From Ardenticatenales bacterium (GTDB taxonomy: Bacteria > Chloroflexota > Anaerolineae > Ardenticatenales > Ardenticatenaceae): DNA of 64,000 nt. The translations under genes were made by a program, and so were the position numbers. The notes beneath the pieces were generated by a model, which saw only the letters and a program-made list of their open reading frames with translations, was not told the DNA's origin and ran no database searches. The stretch covers positions 124,001-188,000 of the forward strand of contig JACKAZ010000008.1 in assembly GCA_020634795.1 (NCBI GenBank), written 5' to 3'. Shown here piece after piece: positions 51,625-61,174 of the stretch (its first letter is position 1; every line of letters begins with the position of its first letter).

Positions 51625-51927
51625 CTAACCTAAGTTGAGGTGGCGTGGCTGCAACTCATTCCATCGTTGCCGTACAGCATCAGACGACCGCTCTTCACGC
51701 CGGTCGTCCAAGGAGAGGACCGAAGCCATGCTGACCAGCGCGTTAAGCTGCTTCCATCGCGGAATAATAGAATCACCTTGACGAAGCCGATTGATTTGAT
51801 CGTTGGAGAGTCGCCAACGAGCTTGGTAGCGCCGCAACTCCGCTGAATTCAAGCTCCGCTTTTGCAGGTTTTCGCCCAGAAACGAGAATGGTAGAGACAG
51901 AGGAATGATATTCAGGGGGTGGGACAT
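51625..51927 (-). CDS. Small hypothetical protein
   Basis: 100 residues with acceptable composition: ELRRYQARWRLSNDQINRLR and QGDSIIPRWKQLNALVSMAS look like a helical, possibly helix-turn-helix-like segment. No clear ribosome site; the upstream DNA is heptamer repeat. Not recognised. Confidence 0.35.
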   Translation of the reverse strand: MSHPLNIIPLSLPFSFLGENLQKRSLNSAELRRYQARWRLSNDQINRLRQGDSIIPRWKQLNALVSMASVLSLDDRREERSSDAVRQRWNELQPRHLNLG

Positions 51928-51929
51928 CT

Positions 51930-52323
51930 GAATAGGGGAATGGCGAATGGCGAATAGAAAATGGGAAGATGGCTAGGATTGTCTTACCGCGCTGCCAACG
52001 GCGTTGGCTCGCGCTGCCTCGCCGTCACGCTGCCACCCACGGATGGGCCTCGTTGCCTCCGCATTGCTGGCCGCAACGGGCACGCCGTGCCGGGCAGCGA
52101 AGGGCCGTGGGGGGACAAGGGTCTGTGCGTGGTATAGCAGCGAAATGGCAACGTATCCCATGCACCATGCACCTGCCATCTGCCAACGGCCCACACTCAC
52201 TACACTCAACTGACAACGTATCCCATGCACCATGCACCATGCACCGCCACAGACGGTTCGGATCCACACGGCCCCCCACAAAAGTCTACTACTTTCACGG
52301 CGCCGGATGGCCCGCTCCACCGC
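51930..52323. repeat. Repeat-rich intergenic region (heptamers GAATGGC and GCACCAT)
   Basis: GAATGGCGAATGGCGAATAG lies near 51938. CAACGTATCCCATGCACCAT occurs twice (52150 and 52214), each continuing into GCACCAT units (52158-52173 and 52222-52247). Open frames here are translated repeats; no gene is called. Confidence 0.75.
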
Positions 52324-53343
52324 TCAACTGTCGAGTCCGGCCAGCTCGTGTTTCAGGTTGCGGGTCATCAGTTCGCGGACCATGCCCTGCGCGCTGCGTC
52401 CTTCGTACAGGACCGCATAGAGCAGATCGGTGATCGGCAGCTCGACGTGGTGCTGGGCCGCCAGCTCCCGCGCCGCCTTGATGGTGTAGACCCCTTCTGC
52501 GATCTGGGTCATCGAATCGCGAATTTCGTCCAGTGAGCGTCCCTTCGCCAGCTCCACGCCGACATGGTGGTTGCGGCTGTGAACACTGTTGCAGGTGCAG
52601 AGCAGATCGCCCAGTCCGGCCAGTCCGGCAAAGGTCAGGGGGCTGGCCCCCGCCGCCGTGCCCAACCGCGTGATTTCGGCGAGGCCCCGTGTCAGGTAGG
52701 TCGCTTTGGCGTTATCGCCCACGGCCAATTGGTCGGCGGCCCCCGCGCCGATGGCGATGATGTTCTTCAGCGCGCCACACATCTCCACGCCCACCAAGTC
52801 GTGTTGGGTGTAGACCCGGAACTCCGGCGTGTTGAGCAGATGTTGGGCCTGTTCCGCCAGCGCGTGGTCGTCCATCGCCACGACCGTGCTGGCGGGTAGC
52901 CCGCTCACGATCTCGCGGGCGATATTCGGCCCACTGAGCGCCCCGACCCGCGCCGCCATTTCGGGCGGCAGTTCCTCGCGGATGACGGTGGTCATGCGCT
53001 TCATCGTTGCCAGTTCCAGCCCTTTGGCGCAAGAAAGGAGGAGCGCACTTTGCGGGAAATGATCCCGCAGCGCCTGCACGTTGGCGCGCATATGCTGGGA
53101 GGGCGCGACAAGGAGCACCAGTGCTGCGTCGCGCAGCACCTCGGCGGCGTCGGCGGAGATGTGCAGGGCATCGGGCAACGCCACACCCGGCAGGAAGCGA
53201 CTGTTTTCGCGCCGACTGTTCAGGGTCTCAGCTTCCTCGGCGCTCCGCGTCCAGAGCCAGACCTCGCGCTCGGCCCGCGCTTGCAAAATGGCGAGCGTGG
53301 TCCCCCACGAGCCACTGCCAATTACGGCGATTTTCTCGGCCAT
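52324..53343 (-). CDS. gpsA: Glycerol-3-phosphate dehydrogenase [NAD(P)+]
   Basis: 339 residues. The nucleotide site IAVIGSGSWGTTLAILQARA is at the N-terminus, followed by LVLLVAPSQHMRANVQAL, LSCAKGLELATMKRM, LSGPNIAREIVSGLPAS, the catalytic Lys in EMCGALKNIIAIGAGAADQL, and GLAGLGDLLCTCNSVHSRNH. Makes sn-glycerol 3-phosphate for phospholipid synthesis. One base separates it from the upstream thioesterase gene, so the two form an operon. Confidence 0.96.
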   Translation of the reverse strand: MAEKIAVIGSGSWGTTLAILQARAEREVWLWTRSAEEAETLNSRRENSRFLPGVALPDALHISADAAEVLRDAALVLLVAPSQHMRANVQALRDHFPQSALLLSCAKGLELATMKRMTTVIREELPPEMAARVGALSGPNIAREIVSGLPASTVVAMDDHALAEQAQHLLNTPEFRVYTQHDLVGVEMCGALKNIIAIGAGAADQLAVGDNAKATYLTRGLAEITRLGTAAGASPLTFAGLAGLGDLLCTCNSVHSRNHHVGVELAKGRSLDEIRDSMTQIAEGVYTIKAARELAAQHHVELPITDLLYAVLYEGRSAQGMVRELMTRNLKHELAGLDS

Positions 53344-53344
53344 C

Positions 53345-53833
53345 TCATTGCTCCTTTCGTGCTGCCAAGCGCTGCGCGGCAGCGGGATCGACGGTCGTTT
53401 CAGTGCGGATGATCGCTGCCCGCCACGCTTCGGGGAGCGGGGCCTTGCGCTCGGCGCGGTAATCGTAGCTGACGATCACGCTGTCGCCATCGGCGGCCAG
53501 CCGCTGGAAGCGCTGGCTGAACAGCGCGTAGGCCATGGTGAAACTGTGTTGACCCAGCCGTGTCACCCGCGTCCCCACGAAGACTGTGTCGGGGAAAGTC
53601 AGCGGAAAGCGGAAATTGCAGTTCACCGAGGCCAAGATCGGGCCGAGACCCTCCTCGTTCATCATGCCACCGAAGCCGATCCGCGCGAAGTAGTCGAGCC
53701 GCGCATCCTCGAAATAGCGGAAGTAGACGATGTTGTTGACATGCTGGAAGGCGTCCATCTGTCCCCACGACAGACGAAGCTCGGTAATTACGGGGAAAGC
53801 CGACAGCTCGACATTATTCATCACGTTTCTCAT
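53345..53833 (-). CDS. Acyl-CoA thioesterase (4HBT hotdog fold)
   Basis: 162 residues (158 if ATG 53821 is used, which has GAGA at a better distance). WGQMDAFQHVNNIVYFRYFE is the 4-hydroxybenzoyl-CoA thioesterase/YbgC motif with the catalytic Asp. VNCNFRFPLTFPDTVFVGTR is the typical strand region. Hydrolyses acyl-CoA thioesters. Precedes gpsA by one base, suggesting a lipid-metabolism unit. Confidence 0.88.
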   Translation of the reverse strand: MRNVMNNVELSAFPVITELRLSWGQMDAFQHVNNIVYFRYFEDARLDYFARIGFGGMMNEEGLGPILASVNCNFRFPLTFPDTVFVGTRVTRLGQHSFTMAYALFSQRFQRLAADGDSVIVSYDYRAERKAPLPEAWRAAIIRTETTVDPAAAQRLAARKEQ

Positions 53834-53956
53834 TCACGGTCGTTAGATCACTAAGATCATCCCATGATCGGCCCGTTGTGGCAAACGGCAACGGACAATG
53901 CAGAACGCAGGGCAGGTAACGGGAGTTCTTCGCACTGCTGCACGGACGGCTCCGCT

Positions 53957-54050
53957 CCCTTCGACTTCGCTCAGTGCAGGCAAGAGAGGCTCCGAATGTT
54001 GGAGCGCTGAAACAATTCGCCCATGCACCATGCACCATGCACCATGCACC
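53957..54050. repeat. CTTCGACTTCGCTCAGTG repeat and GCACCAT heptamer array
   Basis: CCCTTCGACTTCGCTCAGTG (53957-53976) resembles a common dispersed repeat of environmental bacteria. Four GCACCAT-type heptamers follow at 54021-54050. Both lie between divergent thioesterase and rsfS genes. Confidence 0.75.
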
Positions 54051-54122
54051 AAGATAACTCACCAGACTCACCCACTCCCCAAACGCTTTGCTGCTGTCGA
54101 CGGCATGTGTCATACTTTGGCC

Positions 54123-54503
54123 ATGAGTGACGAACAAGGAACCACCAACGGGAAGATCGACGCGGCGGCGTTGGCACGGCACATTGTCTTTTCCATCGAG
54201 GATCGCAAGGGGGAGGACATTGTGATGCTGGATTTGAACAATGTGGCCCCCATCGCGGATTACTTTGTGATTGCCACGGCGGACAACGAGCGGCAGCTTG
54301 GCGCGTTGCGACGCTCGGTCGAGGAGAGTGTGCAGAAGGAGCTGGGGCTGAAACCGAGCTTGGTGGAAGGCAATATCGAATCCGGTTGGATTTTGCTCGA
54401 TTACAACTGGGTGATGGTCCACATCTTTGGCCGCGCCCAGCGCGCCTACTACCGACTCGAATCGCTCTGGGATGACGCCGCAGTCGTTTTGCGTGTCCAG
54501 TAA
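54123..54503 (+). CDS. rsfS: Ribosome silencing factor RsfS (Iojap)
   Basis: 126 residues. AALARHIVFSIEDRKGEDIV, MLDLNNVAPIADYFVIATAD, NERQLGALRRSVEESVQKEL, and ESGWILLDYNWVMVHIFGRA with QRAYYRLESLW are all diagnostic. It binds ribosomal protein uL14 and blocks subunit joining when nutrients are scarce. ATG 54123 is chosen because upstream in-frame sequence is repeat DNA. Confidence 0.94.
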   Translation: MSDEQGTTNGKIDAAALARHIVFSIEDRKGEDIVMLDLNNVAPIADYFVIATADNERQLGALRRSVEESVQKELGLKPSLVEGNIESGWILLDYNWVMVHIFGRAQRAYYRLESLWDDAAVVLRVQ

Positions 54504-54517
54504 CCCTCAGCAAAGAG

Positions 54518-54548
54518 AAAACCCCGTCTTATGGAAGACGGGGTTTTT
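54518..54548 (+). terminator. Rho-independent terminator of rsfS
   Basis: AAAACCCCGTCTT (54518-54530) and AAGACGGGGTTTT with a 4-base loop and an extra T. It can also serve ndk from the opposite strand. Confidence 0.92.
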
Positions 54549-54564
54549 GTTTGGCTGACGACGA

Positions 54565-55014
54565 TTATTCGTAAATCCACTCACTGCCCGGACGCTCTTG
54601 GGGCGCGTAGTCGGCCGCGCTGAACCAGAGGGCCAGTTCCGTCTCGCCGTTCTCCACCGAATCCGAGCCGTGGATCAGATTGCGGCCGATCTCCATCCCG
54701 TAGTCGCCACGAATCGTGCCGGGCGCCGCTTCCAACGGGTTCGTCGCGCCGATCGTTTGACGGGCGGCCTTCACCGCATTCTTGCCCTCCAACGCCATCA
54801 CCACCACCGGCGCCGAGACGATATATTCGATCAGCCCGTCGTAGAAAGGGCGTCCCTTGTGGACGGCGTAATGTTCTTCGGCCAAGCCACGGTCGACCTG
54901 AAGCATCTTCAGCGCCACCACCTTCAAGCCGCGCCGCTCGAAGCGGCTGATGATCTCGCCCGTCAGCCCGCGCTGCACGCCGTCCGGCTTCACAATAATC
55001 AATGTCCGTTCCAT
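54565..55014 (-). CDS. ndk: Nucleoside diphosphate kinase
   Basis: 149 residues. ERTLIIVKPDGVQRGLTGEI, the KGRPFYDGLIEYI region, ARQTIGATNPLEAAPGTIRG and the active-site His in GRNLIHGSDSVENGETELAL are all present. Transfers the gamma phosphate between nucleotides. Convergent with rsfS. Confidence 0.97.
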   Translation of the reverse strand: MERTLIIVKPDGVQRGLTGEIISRFERRGLKVVALKMLQVDRGLAEEHYAVHKGRPFYDGLIEYIVSAPVVVMALEGKNAVKAARQTIGATNPLEAAPGTIRGDYGMEIGRNLIHGSDSVENGETELALWFSAADYAPQERPGSEWIYE

Positions 55015-55356
55015 GAGTCCTCTACTTTGTCTCTTCTTTCTGTGCCTGACAGATCGTGTAGTCTATCACAAAATGGTGGGAAGATGGAATGGGGCACGGG
55101 TACGGGCGTTGGCGAAGGCTGATGGCTAGGCAGCGCTGTTCACATGCCGTTGAGTGGTATGGTGCCTGGGTCGAGCGTACGACACCGGCGAAGCGGTGAT
55201 ACGCTTCCTGGCATCACTCCACTCTCCACGATGGACGTATTGAAACACCGATCCATCCACAACGGCAGAGCGTTCAAAAAACGAGCCACCATCATCCCAT
55301 TCTCCCCGCTACGCTGGGCAAGCGTGCCAAGAGCAGGCGCGCTGCCTCGCTCTGGC
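55015..55356. other. Intergenic region, nothing recognisable
   Basis: No coding frame of natural composition, repeat array or hairpin with a T run stands out. Confidence 0.5.
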
Positions 55357-57027
55357 TCACTTTTCGATCAGCGGCAGGTATAAGGCCATTATCTCCACAC
55401 CGTTCCGCTCAACTGCGCCGAGGTCGCAGTTGCCATCTACCCGCCCGTAGCCGCGTTGGTCGAAGAAAGCGACTGCGGCACAACCCGCCTCGCTTGCGAC
55501 ATCAAGCGCCGGGCTGAGCGCGTTGGGCATGTGGGTGAAGGTCGGCCCCCCATTGTCATCCAACGGCAGTAGTTGCGGATCTTGGTTGGGGAGGGAGAAA
55601 CCGGGGCAGGAGTCATCGCTGGCTAGGTTGCCCCCTGAAGCAATAATGGTACCGCCGCCTATCGTCGCGCAGTTGTCGTTGCCACTGCTGGCCGTGTTGG
55701 GCGCCAAGATGCTATTTTCCACGGTGAGCGCAGCCCCATCGTGCACATTGATCGCGGCGCCACTGTTGTTCGCGAAATTAAGGGCCAGCGTACTGTGTAG
55801 GAGATGTCCCACAGAGGAAGCGCTCTGTAGGGTAATGGCGCCTCCCATGCCCCAGTTGCCGCTCAGCGTGCTGTTCGCCACGGAAAGTTGCCCCGTCGCA
55901 AAAATCGCGCCCCCAAAGTGGTTGTAGCTACGGTTCATAAAGAAGGTACTGTCGGAGACGTCGAGTACGCTTCCGCTACTATAAATCGCACCGCCATTGC
56001 CTTCCGACTGGTTGTTGCTGAAGTACGATTGCACGATCGTCGCGTTCGAGCCGCCGAGAATGCGGATCCCACCGCCGGGCCCGGAATCAAGGGCAGCGTT
56101 ATTCTCGAACAAACTATGTTCGACTTGTAGCGGCTCGACGTTGACCCCGTTGAAGGCCCCCCCCATCGTCGCTTGGTTGTCGATCAGCTCGCTGCCTACT
56201 ATGGTCACAGCGCTATCGACCACGTGGATGCCCCCGCCACTGAAGCTGACCTCATTCCCCCAAATAACACTATCTTGAACCAGTAGGCTGCCCCCCTCGC
56301 TGTAAATCGCGCCGCCCGAGCTTTGGACACCTGTCCCGAAATTCTCACTGATTTCACTCGATTCGATGGTGAGCGTACCGCCCTCGCTGCAGAAGGCCGC
56401 GCCATGTCCCTGCGCCGTCTCGTTATGTTGCACCACGGCATCTTGCACCATGACGGTGCTGCTCTCGTTCAGATAGAAGGCGCCGCCACATCCGGCATCG
56501 ACGCCGTTATCTTCCAAGTTCACCCGTTCCAACATCACCGTGCTGGATAGGACACGAATCCCCGCCCCATTTTGATCGCCAGCGGCCCCACCCCCCGCGA
56601 TCGTCAGATCTTTGATCGTGACGGTCGGATGGATATCGCCCGCGCCGACTATGTTGAATACGCGGTTCGCGTCGTGGCCCAAAATGCTCAGTTGGTCCGT
56701 GCCGTCGCCTTGAATGGTGAGATCATTGAGGATGGAGAGTTGCCCGTTGGACAATTGGAAGCTGGCAGGGTTCGGTACCGCGAAGTTGATCAACGCAGCC
56801 TCGCTCCCGGCATTGGCCTCCTCTATCGCGGCCCGCAATGTGCAAAAGGTGAGGCCTACAATCGCAGAGCAGATGCCATCGCCCGGATTGGCGTCCTGCA
56901 TGTCGGCCCCAATGTTCACCGTGAAGGTGATCAGTTCGTCCGGCACTGCTGCGACGCTGTGCTGGCCCCCTGACATCAGCAGAAGGCAAAGGATGAGGAT
57001 AGTAAAGATGATGCGCGAACCAGACAT
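55357..57027 (-). CDS. Secreted CSLREA/polymorphic outer-membrane-type beta-helix protein
   Basis: 556 residues from ATG 57027, which follows GGAGGA at about 6 bases. A longer upstream frame is rejected. Signal peptide (SRIIFTILILCLLLMSGGQH), then the CSLREA-type motif LTFCTLRAAIEEANAG, then about 20 short beta-helix coils with GGG/GGAI turns (NGAGIRVLSS, GGAFYLNESS, GGAIYSEGGS, GGAIFATGQL). It ends in a choice-of-anchor-like region (LDDNGGPTFTHMPNALSPAL, DQRGYGRVDGNCDLGAVE). Such proteins are surface-exposed adhesin-like or binding proteins; ligand unknown. Confidence 0.85.
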   Translation of the reverse strand: MSGSRIIFTILILCLLLMSGGQHSVAAVPDELITFTVNIGADMQDANPGDGICSAIVGLTFCTLRAAIEEANAGSEAALINFAVPNPASFQLSNGQLSILNDLTIQGDGTDQLSILGHDANRVFNIVGAGDIHPTVTIKDLTIAGGGAAGDQNGAGIRVLSSTVMLERVNLEDNGVDAGCGGAFYLNESSTVMVQDAVVQHNETAQGHGAAFCSEGGTLTIESSEISENFGTGVQSSGGAIYSEGGSLLVQDSVIWGNEVSFSGGGIHVVDSAVTIVGSELIDNQATMGGAFNGVNVEPLQVEHSLFENNAALDSGPGGGIRILGGSNATIVQSYFSNNQSEGNGGAIYSSGSVLDVSDSTFFMNRSYNHFGGAIFATGQLSVANSTLSGNWGMGGAITLQSASSVGHLLHSTLALNFANNSGAAINVHDGAALTVENSILAPNTASSGNDNCATIGGGTIIASGGNLASDDSCPGFSLPNQDPQLLPLDDNGGPTFTHMPNALSPALDVASEAGCAAVAFFDQRGYGRVDGNCDLGAVERNGVEIMALYLPLIEK

Positions 57028-57245
57028 AAGCGTCCTCCGATTTGATTGGGGTCTGTTCCGACTCAGTTTGAATCTGACGCACTGGCGCACGTCACGTCGC
57101 GAGATAGAGAGATCGCCATTTCTTGCCCTTGATTTTCGCTGAAGGTCTAGGCATCTGTTTCTCGATTCTCGATGCCCACCAACTCGCATGAAACACACCC
57201 ATTTGAAATGGTATGGTTAAGTAAACGAGAGCATTGGCCTGTCAA

Positions 57246-57449
57246 TCATTCCGATCCCCTTTCCTCGCTCGAGTCATCGGTATCGGAATGGGCGCTACGA
57301 TCCAAAAAGAGATAGAGGGCGTCCATTGAAGCGAACTGCCACTGTGCCTCCGTCCCGACCTGTTTGACGGTGATCAGCCACTCCTGAGCCGCATTCTCGC
57401 GCCGCAATCGCACCAAATAGGCCAAATAGAGGGGGGCAGTGCTCGCCAC
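57246..57449 (-). CDS. Small conserved-looking protein of unknown function
   Basis: 67 residues from GTG 57449 with TAGGAG about 9 bases upstream. YLAYLVRLRRENAAQEWLIT, VKQVGTEAQWQFASMDALYL and FLDRSAH follow a compact pattern (YLVRL-W-x-V-F-s-L-alL-fL) that I associate with short proteins found near regulators in Chloroflexota. Function unknown. The acidic tail is low complexity. Confidence 0.55.
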   Translation of the reverse strand: MASTAPLYLAYLVRLRRENAAQEWLITVKQVGTEAQWQFASMDALYLFLDRSAHSDTDDSSEERGSE

Positions 57450-57849
57450 GACTTAACGGCTCCTAGGGCTTGGGTCTACCATGTCGCAATGTCCCCCGTA
57501 CAACCGTGGCCCACGAACCCTTTCCACCGTTGCCGCCACTCCCATTCCTCTGACTAGTGAATGCATAGTCCCACTTTAGAGCCTCTGCGTCCCAAAACCG
57601 TCCCAAGCCTTCCTCCGGCCCCCCATCGGTGCTTTGCCGCGCTGCTCGGACAGTGAGGTCGACCTTGGCATGGGGGGGCGTGCCGCCAGCAAGCGCTTGG
57701 GTGACAGTGCCCCGCTTGCTATACTGAGCCTGCCACTCGCCGAGATCCGATCGTGGTTCAACCACAGATGGCCCTCACCGGTGTCGCGCTTCTAATCGCG
57801 TCCAGCCGGTGGGGCAACCCTCCCCAACGCTTAGATCGGAGCCATCGCC
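57450..57849. other. Intergenic region before the BTAD regulator
   Basis: A 100-codon minus-strand frame (57463-57765) has no family resemblance or ribosome site and is not called. No clear promoter is seen. Confidence 0.5.
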
Positions 57850-60800
57850 GTGACCCTTCTCTCCCTACAGTTGTTGGGTCCCTTTTCGGGGCAGATCGCA
57901 GAGGAGCCCCTCAACCGATTGAGTACCGACAAGGTGCGCGCCCTGCTCGCCTTCTTGGCGATTGAAGCGGATCAACCCCATCGTCGCGACCGTCTTGCTG
58001 CCCTGCTCTGGCCGGATTCGACGCGCCCCGTCGCCCTGCGGAATCTGCGCAAATCGCTCCATCGCCTACGTGTTGATCTCGACAAACAGGCCCCCCTCAC
58101 CAGCAGCCGTCTCTTGAACGTAGAGCGGCAGACGATCGAACTCCACAGTGCCGCCTTGTGGCTGGATGTGACGCAATTCTTGGAGGAGATCGATGCGAGT
58201 GAGCGCCACCCCCACCCCACGCTCGCGGGCTGCGAACCGTGTCTTGAGCGGTTGCAGGCAGCGGCAGCTCTCTATCGGGGCGACTTGCTGGCGGGTCTTT
58301 CTCTTCCTGATGCGCCGGAATGGGAGGAGTGGCAGCTTCTTTGGCGGGAACGCCTCAACCAGCAAGCCCTGCAGCTACTGGATCTACTTACCGATCTCTA
58401 CCTCGCGCGCCAAGATTTCTCGCGAGCGATGGATTTCGTTCATCGGCAGTGGCGCCTTGATCCGTGGCGTGAGCGCTCCTACCGGCAGGGGATGATGGCT
58501 TTGGCCGGACGCGGAGAACGCTCGGCGGCGATCGAGCTGTTCGAACGCTGCCGCGAGCTATTGGCAGAGGCGCTGGGCGTAGCGCCGGACGTCGAAACGA
58601 TCGCGCTCGTTGAACAACTCCGACGGAGCGATGGGGGAGGAATAGCAGGCGAGACAGGGCCGCGGCCCCCGCTCCGGTTGCACCACTTTCCAACGACGAT
58701 GTCGCCCTTTATCGGCAGGGCGGCCGAGCTGGCAGAGGCCGTAAGCAAATTGCGGGATCCAAGCTGCCGTCTTCTCACCTTGCACGGCTCGGGTGGCATT
58801 GGCAAGAGCCGTCTCAGCCTACAAGTGGCGAGCCGGCTTGCCACCGAGAGTGATCGGTTTGTTGAGGGCATTTTCTTCGTGCCCCTCGCCAACGCTGCCA
58901 GTCGTGAAGATTTCCTGAAGGAGCTTGTCCACCATCTTGGATTAGAGCCCTCCAAGGCGCAGCGGGCTACCGTTCAACTGGCCGACTTTTTTCGGCGCAA
59001 TCGTCTGCTTGTCGTGCTTGATAACTTCGAGCAGCTGATCGACGACTGTGCTGAACTGCTTTATGAATGGATAAGGGCCGCGCCCCACGTGGCATTTCTC
59101 GTGACCTCGCGCGAGCCACTACGGGCGCAAAGCGAATGGGCGTTACCGCTGGTCGGACTCAGCCTTCCAACCGAGGGCGATGAGCTGGCGGGACGATCTG
59201 ACGCGGTGCAACTCTTTCTGCAAGCCCTGCGTCGCGTACGGACGGATGTGGCGCTCTCCGACGAAGAGATTGCCGCCATCGTTCGGATCTGCCACTTGGT
59301 GGATGGCATGCCCCTCGCACTGGAGCAGGCCGCGCGCTGGGCGCGGAGCTACGACTTGACCACGATTGCGGCGGAAATCGCACAGGACTTGGATTTTTTG
59401 GTGAGTAACGCCACCGATCTGCCCGCCCGCCATCGAAACATGCGGGTCATCTTCGAACAGAGCTGGCAACGTCTACCCGCCGCTGAACGACCGATTTTTG
59501 CGACACTTTCGTTATTCCGGGGGGGATTCACCGCAGAGGCGGCCCGAGCGGTGAGCGGCGCCTCCCTTTTACAACTCGCGTCGCTATTGGATAACTCCCT
59601 GATCGCCCGCGCCAGTGCGCATCGCTATCAGATGCACGAATTGTTGCGTCAGTTCGCCGCCGAAAAGTTGATGGCGCTTGGTGCAACGGGCCAGCAGGCC
59701 CTGGCTCGCCATGCCGCGTTCTATCGTACCTTACTCACAAATCGTGCCGACAAGCTCTACGGGGCCAATCCACGCGCAGAAATTGAACGACTGCAACGAG
59801 ATCTGGATAACATACGCCAAGCGTGGGATTGGACGAGCGAGCATGGCACCGTTGAAGCGATTTCATCCAGTGTTGAGGGACTAACGCGCCTCTTCTGGCT
59901 CACCGGGCAGTTGCGTGAGGCGGTAGGTCGACTCGCGGCGCTTTCACGGCGGATCGAACAACAGGGCGGTGGGACGAGCCCACCCCTAGCCCGCGATACG
60001 CTTACCATATTGAAGGTACATCAGGCCAACTTTCACTTCGAGCTTGATGAGAACGAACAGGCTGATCGGTGCGTTACCCAAGCTGAAATGCTCGGGGGTC
60101 AGGCGCGTCCCATCGTCAGAGGCCAGATCCATCTGATGCGCGCCAAAATCAGCTTTCGCGCCAATGCGTACGACCACGCGCAAACCGAGTACATTAGCGC
60201 GTTGCAGTACTTGGAAGGACGGGAACCCGTGTCCGTTGTGGAGCTGCTTCACGGACTAGGGGTCTTACATATGAGTCAGGGCGACTTGGACAGTGCCCGG
60301 CAACTCTTCGAACGGGGTTTAGCGGTCGCGGAGCAGGCCAACTATCTGGCTGGCGTCGCCCAACACCAGCGGTTGATCGGCAGCATTAAGCGCCAACAAG
60401 GGGAACGGGACGCGGCGCTCCGCGCCTATCAACGCGCCCTTATTGCCAGTCGCCAGTCGGGGGATCGGGCCATGTATGTGCGAGTCTTGAACAGTCTGGC
60501 CATCACGCTGATGGAAGCAGAGCAGTTCGATGACGCGCTCGCCCGCTATCAGAGCGCACTTGACCTCTGCCGCGAAATTGGCTGGGGGAGTGTCAGCGTA
60601 ATGCTGATCGGAAATATCGGGGAGCTGCACGCACGCCGCCAACACTGGGATGAAGCGCTCTCGGCGCTGGAGGAAGCGTGCCGCCTCGCCCAACAGCTCG
60701 CCCGCCCAGACATTTATGCCAATTATCGGAACTCAATCGCGGAAATCCACCACCAGATGGGCAAGCTAAGCAGGGCACGCCACGGGTACGAGCAAGCGCT

Positions 60801-61125
60801 GAAGGCGACAGAACACGCTGAACATCACCGCAATCGGATGAACGCCCTTGCCGGCTTGGGGGATGTTCACAAGGAATCGGGGGAGGTGGATAAGGCGCTC
60901 GGTTTCTACCAGCGTGCTATCGCCCTCCAACGCGCCTCGAACCACCGTCACCACCTGTGCCGCACGCTCATCGCCTGCGCTGAGGCGTGGCGGCTGGCGG
61001 GCGAACTCCAGCAGAGCGAGCCGCTTTTGAATGAGGCCCATCAACTCGCTGCCGAATTTGGATGGGACGATCTCGCCGCGCGGATTGTTCAACTGCGGAC
61101 TCAATGGGAGCGTGGCGCGGAGTGA
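57850..61125 (+). CDS. BTAD-domain transcriptional regulator with NB-ARC ATPase and TPR repeats
   Basis: 1091 residues from GTG 57850. An N-terminal winged-helix OmpR-like domain (LSLQLLGPFSGQIAEEPLNR with LSTDKVRALLAFLAIEADQP, 1-95) is followed by a bacterial transcriptional activation (BTAD) helical domain to about 250. A STAND/NB-ARC ATPase comes next: Walker A GSGGIGKSRLS near 315, Walker B LLVVLDNFEQLIDD near 385, and GMPLALEQAARW. Ten or so TPR-like repeats run to the end (GVLHMSQGDLDSARQLFERG, AALRAYQRALIASRQSGDRA). A large SARP-like signal-sensing activator; targets unknown, possibly the neighbouring surface proteins. Confidence 0.9.
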   Translation: MTLLSLQLLGPFSGQIAEEPLNRLSTDKVRALLAFLAIEADQPHRRDRLAALLWPDSTRPVALRNLRKSLHRLRVDLDKQAPLTSSRLLNVERQTIELHSAALWLDVTQFLEEIDASERHPHPTLAGCEPCLERLQAAAALYRGDLLAGLSLPDAPEWEEWQLLWRERLNQQALQLLDLLTDLYLARQDFSRAMDFVHRQWRLDPWRERSYRQGMMALAGRGERSAAIELFERCRELLAEALGVAPDVETIALVEQLRRSDGGGIAGETGPRPPLRLHHFPTTMSPFIGRAAELAEAVSKLRDPSCRLLTLHGSGGIGKSRLSLQVASRLATESDRFVEGIFFVPLANAASREDFLKELVHHLGLEPSKAQRATVQLADFFRRNRLLVVLDNFEQLIDDCAELLYEWIRAAPHVAFLVTSREPLRAQSEWALPLVGLSLPTEGDELAGRSDAVQLFLQALRRVRTDVALSDEEIAAIVRICHLVDGMPLALEQAARWARSYDLTTIAAEIAQDLDFLVSNATDLPARHRNMRVIFEQSWQRLPAAERPIFATLSLFRGGFTAEAARAVSGASLLQLASLLDNSLIARASAHRYQMHELLRQFAAEKLMALGATGQQALARHAAFYRTLLTNRADKLYGANPRAEIERLQRDLDNIRQAWDWTSEHGTVEAISSSVEGLTRLFWLTGQLREAVGRLAALSRRIEQQGGGTSPPLARDTLTILKVHQANFHFELDENEQADRCVTQAEMLGGQARPIVRGQIHLMRAKISFRANAYDHAQTEYISALQYLEGREPVSVVELLHGLGVLHMSQGDLDSARQLFERGLAVAEQANYLAGVAQHQRLIGSIKRQQGERDAALRAYQRALIASRQSGDRAMYVRVLNSLAITLMEAEQFDDALARYQSALDLCREIGWGSVSVMLIGNIGELHARRQHWDEALSALEEACRLAQQLARPDIYANYRNSIAEIHHQMGKLSRARHGYEQALKATEHAEHHRNRMNALAGLGDVHKESGEVDKALGFYQRAIALQRASNHRHHLCRTLIACAEAWRLAGELQQSEPLLNEAHQLAAEFGWDDLAARIVQLRTQWERGAE

Positions 61126-61174
61126 GCCTAACGGCCCGCCAACCCGGTCGATCGCCGGGCCCAAGGCGCGAACG

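Noticed and set aside
51966..52433. Long open frames rich in Met-His-Ala-Pro-Cys-Thr in several intergenic gaps
   Set aside because: They are translations of GCACCAT/ATGGTGC heptamer arrays and lack ribosome sites.
57463..57765. 100-codon open frame on the minus strand
   Set aside because: No ribosome site or recognisable pattern; high-GC DNA gives such frames by chance.
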